The notes: generated by a model not told the origin, from the sequence alone. A DNA stretch of 64,000 bases from Microbacterium sp. Leaf159 (GCF_001423615.1 NZ_LMOU01000001.1:2346862-2410861); one strand, 5' to 3'. Positions 25,283 through 34,740 are shown, counted from the first letter of the stretch. Made by a program: numbers and translations.

Positions 25283-27442
25283 TCAGCTCACCTTCCAGAC
25301 GGTCTCGCTCTTGCCGTGCGTTTCGACGGTGCCCGCCTCGGTGAAGGTGAAGATCTCGCGTGTGCGGTCGTAGACGGTCTGGCTCACGTACACGCCGGGC
25401 TCGCCGGTCACCGAGCGCACCCGGTAGGCGAGGTTCACGGCGTCGCCCCAGAGGTCGTAGGCGAGGGTCGTCCGTGCGACGAGACCGCTCGTCACGGTGC
25501 CGGTGTCGACACCGGCACGGATGCCGATCGACGAGCCGTTCTGAGCATTGAACCGCTCGACGACGCCGAGCAGGTTCTTGGCGAAATCGACACTGCGGCG
25601 CACGTTGTCGACGCGCGGGACGATGAGCCCGGAGGAGGCGAGATAGCCGCCGCGAAGGGTGCGGACCTTCTCGACACCCGCCTTCTCGGCCGCCTCGTCG
25701 AAGCCGCGCATCAGGGTGTTGAGGTGGCCGATCTCCTGCTCGGTGGTGAGGCCGCGGGCGTAATCGTCGAAGCCGACGAGCTCGGCGAACACGACGGACA
25801 CGTTCTCGTGCGCCTCCGAGATCGCCTCGTCACCCTGCTTGTACTTGGCAGCGACGCTCTCGGGCATCAGTGTCAGTAGTAGCTTCTCGTTCTCGGCCTG
25901 CTGCTCGTCGATCAGCTCCTGCTTGATGCGCAGGCTCGAGGCCATGTCGTTGAACGCACTGCCGAGGTCGCCGAACTCGTCGCGCGATCCCTGCGGCACC
26001 TGCACGTCGAGGTCGCCCTCGGCGACGCGATGGACCGCACCGACGAGCCTGTGCACCGGGCGCGTGAACACCTGGGCGAGCAGCAGCGACAGCAGCGAGA
26101 CGCCCAGCAGGATGCCGAGCAGCGACAGCAGCACGGTGCGGGTGAAGTCGCTCACCGGGGCGAACGCCTCCTCAGAGTCGATCCGCGCGATGATCACCCA
26201 GTCGAGCCCCTCGACCTCCAGCGGCGCGTAGGCCGTGACGCTCTCGCGGCCGAGGTAGTCGCGGCCGATCGTCGTGCCGGAGCGGCCTGCCTGAGCATCC
26301 GCGACGGCCTGGGTGTTGACCTGCTGCAGCAGCACCGTGCCGTTGACCTCGACCGCCCGCTCGGCGACGCTCGGCGGGACGCCGCCGTTGATCGCGATCT
26401 CGGCGTAGTTCTCGGGGTTCTCGATGAGTCGGCGCGAGTTGCTGCGCATCAGGTCGTCGCGGCCGACGAGATAGACCTCGCCGGTGTCGCCGAGGCCCTG
26501 CTCTTCCCAGCCCTCGGAACCCGTGGTGAGGTCGTTGATCGTGTCGATCGACACCTGGAACGCGATGGCTCCGGTGATGCGGCTGCTGTTTCCCACCGGG
26601 GAGATGACCCACATGGTCGGGACGTTGAGCGACGGGATCCACCGCTCGAAGTCGGTGAGGATCACGGTGTTCACCGAGTTCGTGGCGATCGCATCCGCGT
26701 AGGCACCCGCGAGCACCGTGTCGCGATACGGCCCGGTCAGCAGATTGGTGCCGAGCTCGGGTCCCTTGTAGGCCGAGAACACGACGTCGCCGTCGAGGTT
26801 CATCAGCAGAGCATCCTCGTAGCCCGCCTCCTCGACAAGGCGAGTGAAGTAGTCGCCGTACCGCACCGATGCCTCGCCGTAGAGGGTTCCGTCACCCGGA
26901 TCGTTGTCGTTGAGGAGGGTGTCGTAGTCGGCGTCGAAGTCCTGGTTCTGCGTCGTGAAGTGGGACTGCAGGTGCTGCCCCGCCACCGAGTCGGGAATGA
27001 ACGCGCTGTCGCCGTACTCGTCGCCGGTACGACCTTCGAGCTGGGGGATGAAGAAGTCTTTGTAGTACGTCTCGAGCTCCGCGCGCTCACCCGGCTCCGG
27101 CTCGTGCAGCTGCAGCTCCTCGAAGCCCTCGTTGATCGAGGTCGAGAGCGACTGGGCGCTGAGGTTGCGCGAGTTCAGCGAGGCGTCGCGCTTCACCGTC
27201 TCGAGCGCGTCGGTGATCTCTGCAGCCCTCATCGAGCGGATGGTGATCAGCTGGTCGACCGCAGAGTCGTGCAGAGACTGCCTGCCGTTGAGGAACCCGA
27301 TCGTCCCCACGATCACCGACGAGACGAGACTCACCGCCAGAAGCATGATGAGGAGCTTCGACTGGATGCTGAGGCCGGCCCTCCCCCGCCATGACCGCTT
27401 GCGTGGCTCCGTGGTCGTCGATCCTGCCGTGCCCTCGCTCAT
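25283..27442 (-). CDS. CACHE-HAMP-cyclase receptor with substituted metal-binding residues
   Basis: 719 residues. A membrane helix (about 27-50), a large extracellular double-CACHE-like sensor (about 55-430), a second helix (about 437-460), HAMP (about 462-515), a coiled linker and a class III nucleotide cyclase domain (548-719). In that domain, metal Asp 1 is Glu554 (VVFAELVGF) and metal Asp 2 is replaced by Gly598 (TLRGGYLASSG). The substrate Lys592 (EKVR), Asp663 (YDLWGD), Asn670 and Arg674 (NLAYR) are retained. Catalysis by the usual two-metal route is therefore doubtful. The protein may bind nucleotide as a sensor or make an unusual product. It is immediately upstream of the cNMP-domain channel. 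Confidence 0.88.
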   Translation of the reverse strand: MSEGTAGSTTTEPRKRSWRGRAGLSIQSKLLIMLLAVSLVSSVIVGTIGFLNGRQSLHDSAVDQLITIRSMRAAEITDALETVKRDASLNSRNLSAQSLSTSINEGFEELQLHEPEPGERAELETYYKDFFIPQLEGRTGDEYGDSAFIPDSVAGQHLQSHFTTQNQDFDADYDTLLNDNDPGDGTLYGEASVRYGDYFTRLVEEAGYEDALLMNLDGDVVFSAYKGPELGTNLLTGPYRDTVLAGAYADAIATNSVNTVILTDFERWIPSLNVPTMWVISPVGNSSRITGAIAFQVSIDTINDLTTGSEGWEEQGLGDTGEVYLVGRDDLMRSNSRRLIENPENYAEIAINGGVPPSVAERAVEVNGTVLLQQVNTQAVADAQAGRSGTTIGRDYLGRESVTAYAPLEVEGLDWVIIARIDSEEAFAPVSDFTRTVLLSLLGILLGVSLLSLLLAQVFTRPVHRLVGAVHRVAEGDLDVQVPQGSRDEFGDLGSAFNDMASSLRIKQELIDEQQAENEKLLLTLMPESVAAKYKQGDEAISEAHENVSVVFAELVGFDDYARGLTTEQEIGHLNTLMRGFDEAAEKAGVEKVRTLRGGYLASSGLIVPRVDNVRRSVDFAKNLLGVVERFNAQNGSSIGIRAGVDTGTVTSGLVARTTLAYDLWGDAVNLAYRVRSVTGEPGVYVSQTVYDRTREIFTFTEAGTVETHGKSETVWKVS

Positions 27443-27482
27443 ATGCCCCTCCCGGCCGCGCGATGTGCTCTCCCGCTGACGC

Positions 27483-27504
27483 TATCGACATATCGACATA
27501 TCGG
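27483..27504. repeat. Direct repeats in the divergent promoter region
   Basis: TATCGACA occurs twice head to tail (27483-27490, 27491-27498), followed by TATCGG. It lies in the 112-bp gap between the divergent cyclase/channel operon and the 240-residue membrane protein gene, and may be a transcription-factor site for one or both. Confidence 0.5.
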
Positions 27505-27554
27505 TCTAGCGACAACGACACTTCGTGACCGATAAAGTGTGCGCGGAGGCGAAT

Positions 27555-28277
27555 ATGACGACCTGGTGGCCCTTTGCACGACTCGCAGCAGCCGTGCTCG
27601 GACTCGCGGCGATCGTCGCGCAGCTCGCCCAGAGCATCGGCAACGCACTCAACGCGACCACGGCATGGGGCCAGCACATCCCGACTGTCGCCGCGAACTT
27701 CCTCAGCTTCTTCACGATCCTGTCGAACGTGCTCGCGGTGATCATTCTGGCGATCGGCGCGATCTGGGCACTGCGCCACCGCCGCGACACCGCGCCGGAG
27801 CCGACGTGGTTCGCGATCGTCTTGGCCTGCGTGAGCACCTACATGATCGTCACCGGCATCGTCTACAACACGCTTCTCCGCAACGTCGAGCTGCCCCAGG
27901 GCGTGACCGTGCCGTGGTCGAACGAGGTGCTGCACGTCGTCATCCCGCTGTTCCTCCTGGTCGATCTGCTGTTCGCCCCTCGCCGACGGGCACTCGGCTG
28001 GAGCGCCGTCGCCATCGTTGCGATCTTCCCGATCGTGTGGGTCGTCTACACGATGATCCGCGCGAACTTCATCATCGCCCCCGCCACCGGCGAGGCGTGG
28101 TGGTACCCGTACCCGTTCCTCAACCCGCACCTCGTGCCCGGCGGCTACCTCGGCGTCTCGGGGTACATCGTCGGCATCGCGATCGCCATCATCGGCGTCG
28201 CGTGCTTCGTTGTCTGGGTCGGCCGCCGGCGCGGCAGCGCGACGGACGCGGCTAGCGGATCGCGCCCTCAGGGCTGA
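27555..28277 (+). CDS. Pr6Pr-family six-helix membrane protein
   Basis: 240 residues from the ATG at 27555 (GGAGGC 7 nt upstream). Six hydrophobic helices with FLSFFTILSNVLAV, VTGIVYNTLLR and the conserved YPYPFLNP segment match the Pr6Pr (FAR-17a/AIG1-like) family. Eukaryotic relatives hydrolyse fatty-acid esters of hydroxy fatty acids using a Thr/His pair; a Thr (TILSN) and a His (NEVLHVVIP) occur in matching positions here. Bacterial function is not established. Its last 26 bp overlap the convergent gene. Confidence 0.82.
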   Translation: MTTWWPFARLAAAVLGLAAIVAQLAQSIGNALNATTAWGQHIPTVAANFLSFFTILSNVLAVIILAIGAIWALRHRRDTAPEPTWFAIVLACVSTYMIVTGIVYNTLLRNVELPQGVTVPWSNEVLHVVIPLFLLVDLLFAPRRRALGWSAVAIVAIFPIVWVVYTMIRANFIIAPATGEAWWYPYPFLNPHLVPGGYLGVSGYIVGIAIAIIGVACFVVWVGRRRGSATDAASGSRPQG

Positions 28278-29130
28278 ACACCGAGAGCACCGGAGCACTC
28301 ACGTGCTGCGGGGTTGTGGCCACGGCCTCCCGCGGATCGAGAAGTCGACCGGGCACCCGGTCGCCGCGGAGCTCCTCCCGCGTCGACGGCTCCAGTCGAT
28401 AGAGGCGAAGCGCGAGCCACAGCAGCGTTCCGTCCACGCCCAGCACTGAGGGGTCGACATCGATCACGCCGCGCCTGCGCGAGAACGGATGACGCCACCG
28501 CTCCCGATAGCTGACGGCCCCGGGACGCACGGCGACCTTGAGCACCATCGAGTTGTTCATGCCGACGCCGAGGTCGATGCTCTGGATGTCGTCCCAGTGC
28601 ACTTCGGCATCGAGGTGGAAAGTCCCGGACCCGAGCCCGCGGGGATGCAGGAACAGTCGACGAGGCTGCCGCAGCGAGATCAGGTAGCTGACGATCGGAC
28701 CGAGCAGCAGCACCGCGAACAGTGCCCAGACGATGCGCCACACACCGCTGACGGTCACCGCCGCGACCGCGAAGGTCGACGCCGCGGCGAGCGCCGCGAC
28801 CAGCGTCATCGCGGGCACGAGCTTCGATCCGGGAAGGAGGATCCCCCCGGGGACGCTCGCGCTCGCCCGACTGATGTCCTCCGCGCTGACGCGTCGGCGA
28901 GACAGCGTCGTGAGCCACAGCGTCACCGCGATCACCCACCAGAGCGCGGGGACGGCGATGAGCACACCCAGGATCGGGCGCATGGATGCGGTGTCCTGCA
29001 GATACATCAAGACGCACAGCACAGTGGCGACGGCCGCGAGGATCACGTTCAGCACGACGACGGCCACCCACAGCGGTCGTCCGATCGAGTACTCGAGCGC
29101 ACTGCGCGGCATCGTTCTGGGCTTCTTCAT
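28252..29130 (-). CDS. Hypothetical four-helix membrane protein with PH-like tail
   Basis: 292 residues. Two N-terminal helices (about 17-40, 52-72), two more near residues 105-150, then a soluble C-terminal region (about 160-292) rich in short strands that could be a PH-like domain. No family is recognised with certainty. The 3' end overlaps the Pr6Pr gene by 26 bp on the opposite strand. Confidence 0.72.
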   Translation of the reverse strand: MKKPRTMPRSALEYSIGRPLWVAVVVLNVILAAVATVLCVLMYLQDTASMRPILGVLIAVPALWWVIAVTLWLTTLSRRRVSAEDISRASASVPGGILLPGSKLVPAMTLVAALAAASTFAVAAVTVSGVWRIVWALFAVLLLGPIVSYLISLRQPRRLFLHPRGLGSGTFHLDAEVHWDDIQSIDLGVGMNNSMVLKVAVRPGAVSYRERWRHPFSRRRGVIDVDPSVLGVDGTLLWLALRLYRLEPSTREELRGDRVPGRLLDPREAVATTPQHVSAPVLSVFSPEGAIR

Positions 29131-29234
29131 CGTTCCCGCATCATCCGAAGATCGAAGGTTCAGCTAATCACGGGTTCATCGCGCCCGGCGATATACGCGT
29201 CGCCGCGCGCGCAGACCGACACCTGCAGGCCGGA

Positions 29235-29281
29235 ATCACGGATGCATGCCGCACGGGCCGTTCTGAGCATGCATCCGTGAT
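29235..29281. repeat. 15-bp perfect inverted repeat
   Basis: ATCACGGATGCATGC (29235-29249) and GCATGCATCCGTGAT (29267-29281) are perfect complements around a 17-nt loop; weaker CCTG/CAGG complementarity lies outside. It sits in the 256-bp gap between the divergent membrane protein gene and the MoxR operon. The rest of that gap holds a possible -10, TACGCT, at about 29331. Confidence 0.6.
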
Positions 29282-29386
29282 CTCGACCTGCATCCGTATC
29301 CGGGCCGGAGCGGGGAGACCGGATGCGGTTACGCTGGTCGACGGGGGATCGTCGACGCGTCCCCGTGGGAACGAGGAGACACACCG

Positions 29387-30562
29387 ATGAACGAGCCCTA
29401 CGCGCCCGGCCCCTCCGCAGGTTCGACGCCGCCGCCTCCGCCGGCACCCTCCACCCAGGCCGTGCCCCCGGCTCCGCCCGCCCCCACGACCCGCGCGGCA
29501 GCATCCGCCGCGGCAGCCCCGGCTTCCGCCGCGGCCCCGACCCCCGCGGCATCGTCGTCGGCGTCGAAGAAGTCCGAGGCTCCCACCGAGGCCGAGCTCC
29601 GCCGCGCGAGCGAGGTGCTCAAGACGGTCTCCGACGCCTACTCCGCGAAGATGGTCGGCCAGGAGCGACTGCGCATGAGCCTGCTGATCTCGCTGATCGC
29701 GGGCGGCCACATCCTGCTCGAGAGCGTCCCGGGGCTTGCGAAGACCACCGCGGCCAGCACGTTGGCCGACACGGTCAAGGCGCAGTTCAAGCGCATCCAG
29801 TGCACCCCGGACCTGCTGCCCAGCGACATCACCGGCAACCAGATCTACGACGCGGCGACCGGATCGTTCCGCACCGTGCTCGGCCCCGTGCACGCCAACT
29901 TCGTGCTGCTCGACGAGATCAACCGATCGAGCGCCAAGACCCAGAGCGCCATGCTCGAGGCGATGCAGGAGCACCAGACCACAATCGGCGGCGAGGTGCA
30001 CCACCTGCCGAAGCCGTTCCTCGTGATCGCGACGCAGAACCCCATCGAGCAGGAGGGCACGTACGAGCTGCCCGAAGCGCAGATGGACCGCTTCCTGCTC
30101 AAGGAGATCGTCGAGTACCCGAGTCCCGCCGAGGAGTTCGAGATCCTCGGACGCATCGACTCGGGCGTGCTCGACCCCGACCGTCACGTCTCGAGCGCGA
30201 TCAGCCTCGACGACGTGCACATGCTGCAGGACGTCGCGAGCCGCATCTACGTCGACCCCGCGATCCGCAACTACATCGTCTCGATCGCCTACGTCACCAG
30301 GAACCCCGCGCCCTACATCGGCGAGGACCGCGCCCGCTTCATCAAGTACGGCGCGAGCCCTCGTGCAAGCATCGCCTTCCTGCAGGCATCCCGTGCCCTG
30401 GCGCTGCTGAACGGACGCGCTCACGTGCTGCCGGAGGACATCCGCTCGCTCCGTCACCTGGTGCTCCGTCACCGCGTGCTGCTGACCTTCGAGGCCGACG
30501 CCGAGGGCATCCGCAGCGAGGAGATCATCGACCAGATCTTCGCGTCCGTGCCCACGCCCTGA
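29387..30562 (+). CDS. MoxR-family AAA+ ATPase
   Basis: 391 residues. The first 65 or so are a Pro/Ala-rich disordered tail that most MoxR proteins lack. Walker [12 protein letters not shown], Walker [15 protein letters not shown], sensor 1 [19 protein letters not shown] and the C-terminal lid follow. MoxR ATPases act as chaperones that mature or activate partner proteins, usually the VWA-domain proteins encoded with them, as here. First gene of a seven-gene operon. Confidence 0.93.
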   Translation: MNEPYAPGPSAGSTPPPPPAPSTQAVPPAPPAPTTRAAASAAAAPASAAAPTPAASSSASKKSEAPTEAELRRASEVLKTVSDAYSAKMVGQERLRMSLLISLIAGGHILLESVPGLAKTTAASTLADTVKAQFKRIQCTPDLLPSDITGNQIYDAATGSFRTVLGPVHANFVLLDEINRSSAKTQSAMLEAMQEHQTTIGGEVHHLPKPFLVIATQNPIEQEGTYELPEAQMDRFLLKEIVEYPSPAEEFEILGRIDSGVLDPDRHVSSAISLDDVHMLQDVASRIYVDPAIRNYIVSIAYVTRNPAPYIGEDRARFIKYGASPRASIAFLQASRALALLNGRAHVLPEDIRSLRHLVLRHRVLLTFEADAEGIRSEEIIDQIFASVPTP

Positions 30563-30569
30563 TCCCGCC

Positions 30570-31457
30570 ATGGCCAGCCTGATCACCCAGGTGAAGAGCA
30601 AGCTCTTCATCCACTCGTCGCGCAAGTCGCTGCACGCGCTCGACGGCGCCTACGCGTCGCTGCTGCACGGGCGCAGCCTCGACTTCGAGGACCTGCGCAA
30701 GTACGAGTACGGCGATCAGGTGCGCGACATCGACTGGCGAGCCACGGCACGATTGGGCACGCCGCTCGTCAAGAGGCACCGCGCGATGCGGATGCACACG
30801 ATCCTGTTCGTGGTCGACACGGGGCGGTCGATGGCGGCCCTCGCGCACGACGAGAAATCGAAGAAGGATCTCGCCATCCTCGCGACGGGCGTGCTCGGTG
30901 TGCTGGCTCTGCGCCACGGCGACGACTTCTCGCTGGTCTACGGCGATTCCGACCGCGTGCGCCGACGTGCGCCCGGCCGTAGCGAGGGCGCACTCGAGCA
31001 CGCCCTGCGCACGATCGACCAGGCGATCGATTCGAGCACCGCGTCGAGCGACCGCGACGCCCTGCTCTCGTATGTCACCCGCACGATCTCGCGGCGCATG
31101 ATCGTCTGCGTGATCACCGACGAGGCCCCCGTCACCGACGAGACCGAGCGGATGCTGCGCCGACTGCGCGTGCAGCACGACGTGCTGTGGCTCACCGTGA
31201 GCGACGCCGATCCGGTGCTCGACCACACCACGAACACGATCCGCAGCGACGTCGACAGCATGTGGGAGGTGCCGGACTTCGTGCAGGGCGACCTCGACAT
31301 CATCCGCGAGCTCACCGCCCAGACCGAAGCCGATGCCGCCCGTCTCGCTGAGGTCCTCAAGCGCATGGAGATCAGCCACAGCGTTCTGGCCGGTCAGGAC
31401 GACGCCGTCTCGCAGCTGCTGCAGCTGCTGAATCGGAGGTCGAATGCCCGGCTCTGA
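30570..31457 (+). CDS. DUF58 domain protein (MoxR partner)
   Basis: 295 residues. The DUF58 signature YEYGDQVRDIDWRATARLG lies near residues 47-65, followed by a VWA-like domain with VVDTGRSMA in place of a perfect metal-ion site. Such proteins accompany MoxR in aerotolerance/stress operons. It starts 7 bp after moxR and overlaps the next gene by 14 bp. Confidence 0.88.
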   Translation: MASLITQVKSKLFIHSSRKSLHALDGAYASLLHGRSLDFEDLRKYEYGDQVRDIDWRATARLGTPLVKRHRAMRMHTILFVVDTGRSMAALAHDEKSKKDLAILATGVLGVLALRHGDDFSLVYGDSDRVRRRAPGRSEGALEHALRTIDQAIDSSTASSDRDALLSYVTRTISRRMIVCVITDEAPVTDETERMLRRLRVQHDVLWLTVSDADPVLDHTTNTIRSDVDSMWEVPDFVQGDLDIIRELTAQTEADAARLAEVLKRMEISHSVLAGQDDAVSQLLQLLNRRSNARL

Positions 31458-31935
31458 TGAGCTCTACCCTCCGGCCCAGTACGGCTGGGGCTGGATCCTG
31501 CTCGCTTTCGGCATCCTGATCCTGCTGATCTCGGCCGCCTGGCTGCTGGTCGCCCTCACGCGCCCCCGTCGCGATCTCACCCTGACCGGCGAGACGCAGG
31601 GGCCGCAGCTGCTCACCATGGATGTGCTGTCGCAGCTGCGCGTGGAGTATCTCGACCGCATCCAGCGCATCGAGGACGACTACCGCGCCCGCACCCTCTC
31701 GGCACGCAACGCCAACCTCGAGTTCAGCCGCGTGGTGCGCACGTTCGTCAACGAGTACAGCGGGCTCGAGGCTCCGGTGCTCGCACTCGACGACCTCGTG
31801 TCGCGCGGGGTGCACCCCGCGCTGATCGATGCGATGGGCCGCCACTACTACCCCAGCATCTTCCGTCAGGGTCCGGCGATCGACCCGGTCGCCGGTGCCG
31901 AGGCCGCGAGAACGGTGGTGCGCACATGGCACTAG
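31444..31935 (+). CDS. Small membrane protein of the MoxR operon (DUF4381-like position)
   Basis: 163 residues, with one membrane helix at about 14-37 (WGWILLAFGILILLISAAWL) and a cytoplasmic helical domain. Position and topology match the DUF4381-type protein between DUF58 and VWA genes in related operons; sequence similarity was not testable here. It overlaps both neighbours (14 and 10 bp). Confidence 0.78.
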   Translation: MPGSDELYPPAQYGWGWILLAFGILILLISAAWLLVALTRPRRDLTLTGETQGPQLLTMDVLSQLRVEYLDRIQRIEDDYRARTLSARNANLEFSRVVRTFVNEYSGLEAPVLALDDLVSRGVHPALIDAMGRHYYPSIFRQGPAIDPVAGAEAARTVVRTWH

Positions 31936-32912
31936 CGAACTGGTGGCTGATCCTCGTCGCCGCGGGCGTCGTGATCGTCGCGATCGTCGTCGGCGTGATC
32001 GTCGGACTGCGCAGCGGTGCGAAGACCGAGGAGCACGAGCGCGCTCGCGTCGCCCGCGCCGAGCGCCTGCGCGCTCTGCCGACCTTCCGCACCGCACTGA
32101 ACCGCCGAGTGCTCGCGCTGTCGGGCATCCTGCTGCTCGGTGTGGTCGCGGCCCTCTCCGCCGGTGTCGTGTCGGCGCGACCGATGTCGTCGCAGACGAT
32201 CCAGCCCGTCAACACGAGCCGTGACATCATGCTGTGCCTCGACGTCTCGGGCTCCATGCGAGAGGTCGACGTCGAGGTGCTCACGGTCTTCGAGGAGCTC
32301 CTCGAGGACTTCGAGGGCGAGCGCATCGGCCTGACGATCTTCAACAGCTCGCCCGTGCAGATCTTCCCGCTGACCGACGACTACGAGTTCATCCGCGGCC
32401 ACCTGCAGAGCATCCGCGAGAGCTTCGACTTCACCGAGTCGATCCCCGAGCACTGGGTCGGCACGCTCAACGGCAACGGCGCATCGCTGATCGGCGACGG
32501 CCTCGCCGCCTGCACGATGGCGTTCGACCACCCCGACGACGAGCGCTCGCGGTCGATCATCTTCGCCACCGACAACGAGGTCAACGGCGCCTCGATCGTG
32601 ACCCTCGACGAGGCCGCCGCCTACGCCGATTCGATCGACGTGCGGGTGTTCGCGCTCAACCCCGTGCAGGGCAAGGACGCCGACGTGAGCGCCGAGCTCA
32701 CGAAGGCCGCGGAGGCCACGGGCGGCGCCGCCTACGGTCTGCGCGACACCACCACCGTCAGCGACATCGTCGAGCAGGTGCAGGAGCAGGAGGCGACCGA
32801 GCTGAAGGGCCAGGCGCAGGTCGTCTGGACCGACACACCCGACCTCTGGATCGTCATCCTGATGATCTCGATGCTCTCCTTCATCGTGGTGCTGTGGAGG
32901 GTGAAGCTGTGA
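31926..32912 (+). CDS. VWA-domain membrane protein (BatA-like)
   Basis: 328 residues. Membrane helices at about 7-27 and 58-80, a VWA domain (about 95-280) with an intact MIDAS motif Asp-Val-Ser-Gly-Ser, and a C-terminal helix (about 302-322). The metal site is expected to bind a partner or a substrate under control of the MoxR ATPase. It overlaps the next gene by 4 bp (GTGA). Confidence 0.9.
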   Translation: MALANWWLILVAAGVVIVAIVVGVIVGLRSGAKTEEHERARVARAERLRALPTFRTALNRRVLALSGILLLGVVAALSAGVVSARPMSSQTIQPVNTSRDIMLCLDVSGSMREVDVEVLTVFEELLEDFEGERIGLTIFNSSPVQIFPLTDDYEFIRGHLQSIRESFDFTESIPEHWVGTLNGNGASLIGDGLAACTMAFDHPDDERSRSIIFATDNEVNGASIVTLDEAAAYADSIDVRVFALNPVQGKDADVSAELTKAAEATGGAAYGLRDTTTVSDIVEQVQEQEATELKGQAQVVWTDTPDLWIVILMISMLSFIVVLWRVKL

Positions 32913-33952
32913 TCTTCCAGCCCGTGCTCAACGTCTTCCTCCTGGTGCTGCTGTGCGTGCCCGTGGCGGCTCTCGCCGTGATCGCCCTGACGAAGGCGAA
33001 GGGCAAGGACAAGGCGCTGTGGGTCATGCGGCTCGTCATGCTGCTGGCGTGCTTCTTCATGTTCCTGCGACCGGGGATCCCCGGGGGAGTCACGCAGACG
33101 CTCGCGACGGACACCGACATCGTGCTCGTCGTCGACACCACCGCGAGCATCGTCGCCGAGGACTGGGACGGCGATCAGCCCCGCCTCGACGGCGTGCGAG
33201 CCGACGTGCAGACCATCGTCGACGAGTACCCCGGAGCCCGCTTCGCGCTGATCACGTTCGACGCCTCGGCCGACCTGCGGATGCCACTCACCACCGACAC
33301 GACCTCGCTCGTCTCGTCGCTCGACGTGCTGCGGCCCGAGGTGACGAGTCAGTCGCGCGGCAGCTCGATCGGCCTCGCGAACCAGCTGCTCGCCGACACC
33401 CTCTCGAACGCGGCGGCCGCCTCCCCCGACCGCTCCCGCATGGTCTTCTACTTCGGCGACGGCGAGCAGACCGTCACCTCGGCGCCCGAGCCCTTCGACG
33501 GCAGTGAGAGCTTCACGGATGCCGGAGCCGTGCTCGGCTACGGCACCGCCGAGGGCGGTCCGATGCAGCTGACCACCGGCGGCCTCGACGGATCGGGGTC
33601 GGGCGAGTACATCGAGTACCAGGGGTCGAATGCGCTGTCGGTGATCGACGAGGGCAACCTCGAGGCGATCGCGGCCGAACTCGGAGTCGAGTACCAGCAC
33701 CGCACCGCGGACACGGAGCTGACGCTGCCCGAAGCGCCGTCGACCACGACGAACTACGCCGAGTCCGGATCGGTCGGCAACGTCACCGAGCTCTACTGGA
33801 TCGCCGCCCTCGTGGTGCTGGCCCTGCTCGGCGTCGAACTCGCGCGGGCAAGCATGCTCGTGGCCAGGCTGCGCCTGCTGCGGGCGCCGTCCGCGCGCAC
33901 CCGCCCCCGCGGCCGTCGCGAGAAGCGTCCCACCGACGGAGGTGCCGCATGA
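32909..33952 (+). CDS. VWA-domain membrane protein (BatB-like)
   Basis: 347 residues from a GTG at 32909. Two N-terminal helices, a VWA domain whose MIDAS reads Asp-Thr-Thr-Ala-Ser (Thr for the first Ser), and a C-terminal helix (about 285-310) with a basic tail. It probably forms a pair with the preceding BatA-like protein in the membrane. Coupled to both neighbours by 4-bp overlaps. Confidence 0.9.
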   Translation: MIFQPVLNVFLLVLLCVPVAALAVIALTKAKGKDKALWVMRLVMLLACFFMFLRPGIPGGVTQTLATDTDIVLVVDTTASIVAEDWDGDQPRLDGVRADVQTIVDEYPGARFALITFDASADLRMPLTTDTTSLVSSLDVLRPEVTSQSRGSSIGLANQLLADTLSNAAAASPDRSRMVFYFGDGEQTVTSAPEPFDGSESFTDAGAVLGYGTAEGGPMQLTTGGLDGSGSGEYIEYQGSNALSVIDEGNLEAIAAELGVEYQHRTADTELTLPEAPSTTTNYAESGSVGNVTELYWIAALVVLALLGVELARASMLVARLRLLRAPSARTRPRGRREKRPTDGGAA

Positions 33953-34740
33953 CCGACCTGTCGACCCGCGAGGGCGCTGCACCGTCCGCCGGCTCCGACG
34001 ACCTGAGGGCGGCGGCCGCCGCCGCGCTGCTCGCCTCGAATCGGCGACGCCGTCGCATCCGCCGTTGGGTCGCGATCGGTACCCTGCCGCTGACGCTCGC
34101 AGCGCTCCTCTTCGTCGGCAAGATCCTGAGCATGTACGCCTTCGCACATCAGTCGATCACCGCCTACGTCGCCGACGACTTCTCGGGTTCGGAGTCCTCG
34201 GCGCGCGGCCAGGAGTTCCTCAACTGGTTCGAGCCCTACAAGGCGCCGTTCAACGTGGGCACGGCCCTCGCCGGCGCCGAGAAGCTCCCCGAGGCTCGCG
34301 GCAAGCTCGAGGAATCGCTCGACCTCGCGACCGGCCTCGAGGTGTGCAGCGTGCGCATCAACCTCGCGCTGGTGATCGAGCGGATGGGCGATGCCGCCCG
34401 TGCGGACGGCGACGGTGCGGGCGCGGCCGCGCTCTACGGCGAGGCTCTCACGGTCACGACCGAGATGCCCGAGGAGTGCAACAGCGACGAGGCGCAGCAG
34501 CAGACCTCCGACCCCGACCGCGACCTGCAGGAGAGCAAGGAGGGCCTCGAGGACCGCCTGAAGCAGAAGCAGCAGAGCGAGCAGGAGTCCCCTCCCGAGG
34601 AGCAGCAGGGAGAGCCCGAGCCGCAGCCCTCCGAGGACAAACTCGAAGAGCTCAAGGACAAGCTCGAGCAGGGCACGCAGGAGCGCGATCAGCAGCAGGG
34701 CGACGACGGCGGCGGCTCGGGGACGGACAAGCCATGGTGA
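33949..34740 (+). CDS. Membrane-anchored TPR-like protein (BatC-like position)
   Basis: 263 residues. One membrane helix (about 42-62) precedes a TPR-like helical region (about 98-170: VGTALAGAEKLPEARGKL, then an ALVIERMGDAARADG repeat). The C-terminus (about 180-263) is a Gln/Glu/Pro-rich low-complexity tail. The order VWA-VWA-TPR matches the Bat operons of other bacteria. Overlaps upstream by 4 and downstream by 7 bp. Confidence 0.82.
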   Translation: MTDLSTREGAAPSAGSDDLRAAAAAALLASNRRRRRIRRWVAIGTLPLTLAALLFVGKILSMYAFAHQSITAYVADDFSGSESSARGQEFLNWFEPYKAPFNVGTALAGAEKLPEARGKLEESLDLATGLEVCSVRINLALVIERMGDAARADGDGAGAAALYGEALTVTTEMPEECNSDEAQQQTSDPDRDLQESKEGLEDRLKQKQQSEQESPPEEQQGEPEPQPSEDKLEELKDKLEQGTQERDQQQGDDGGGSGTDKPW

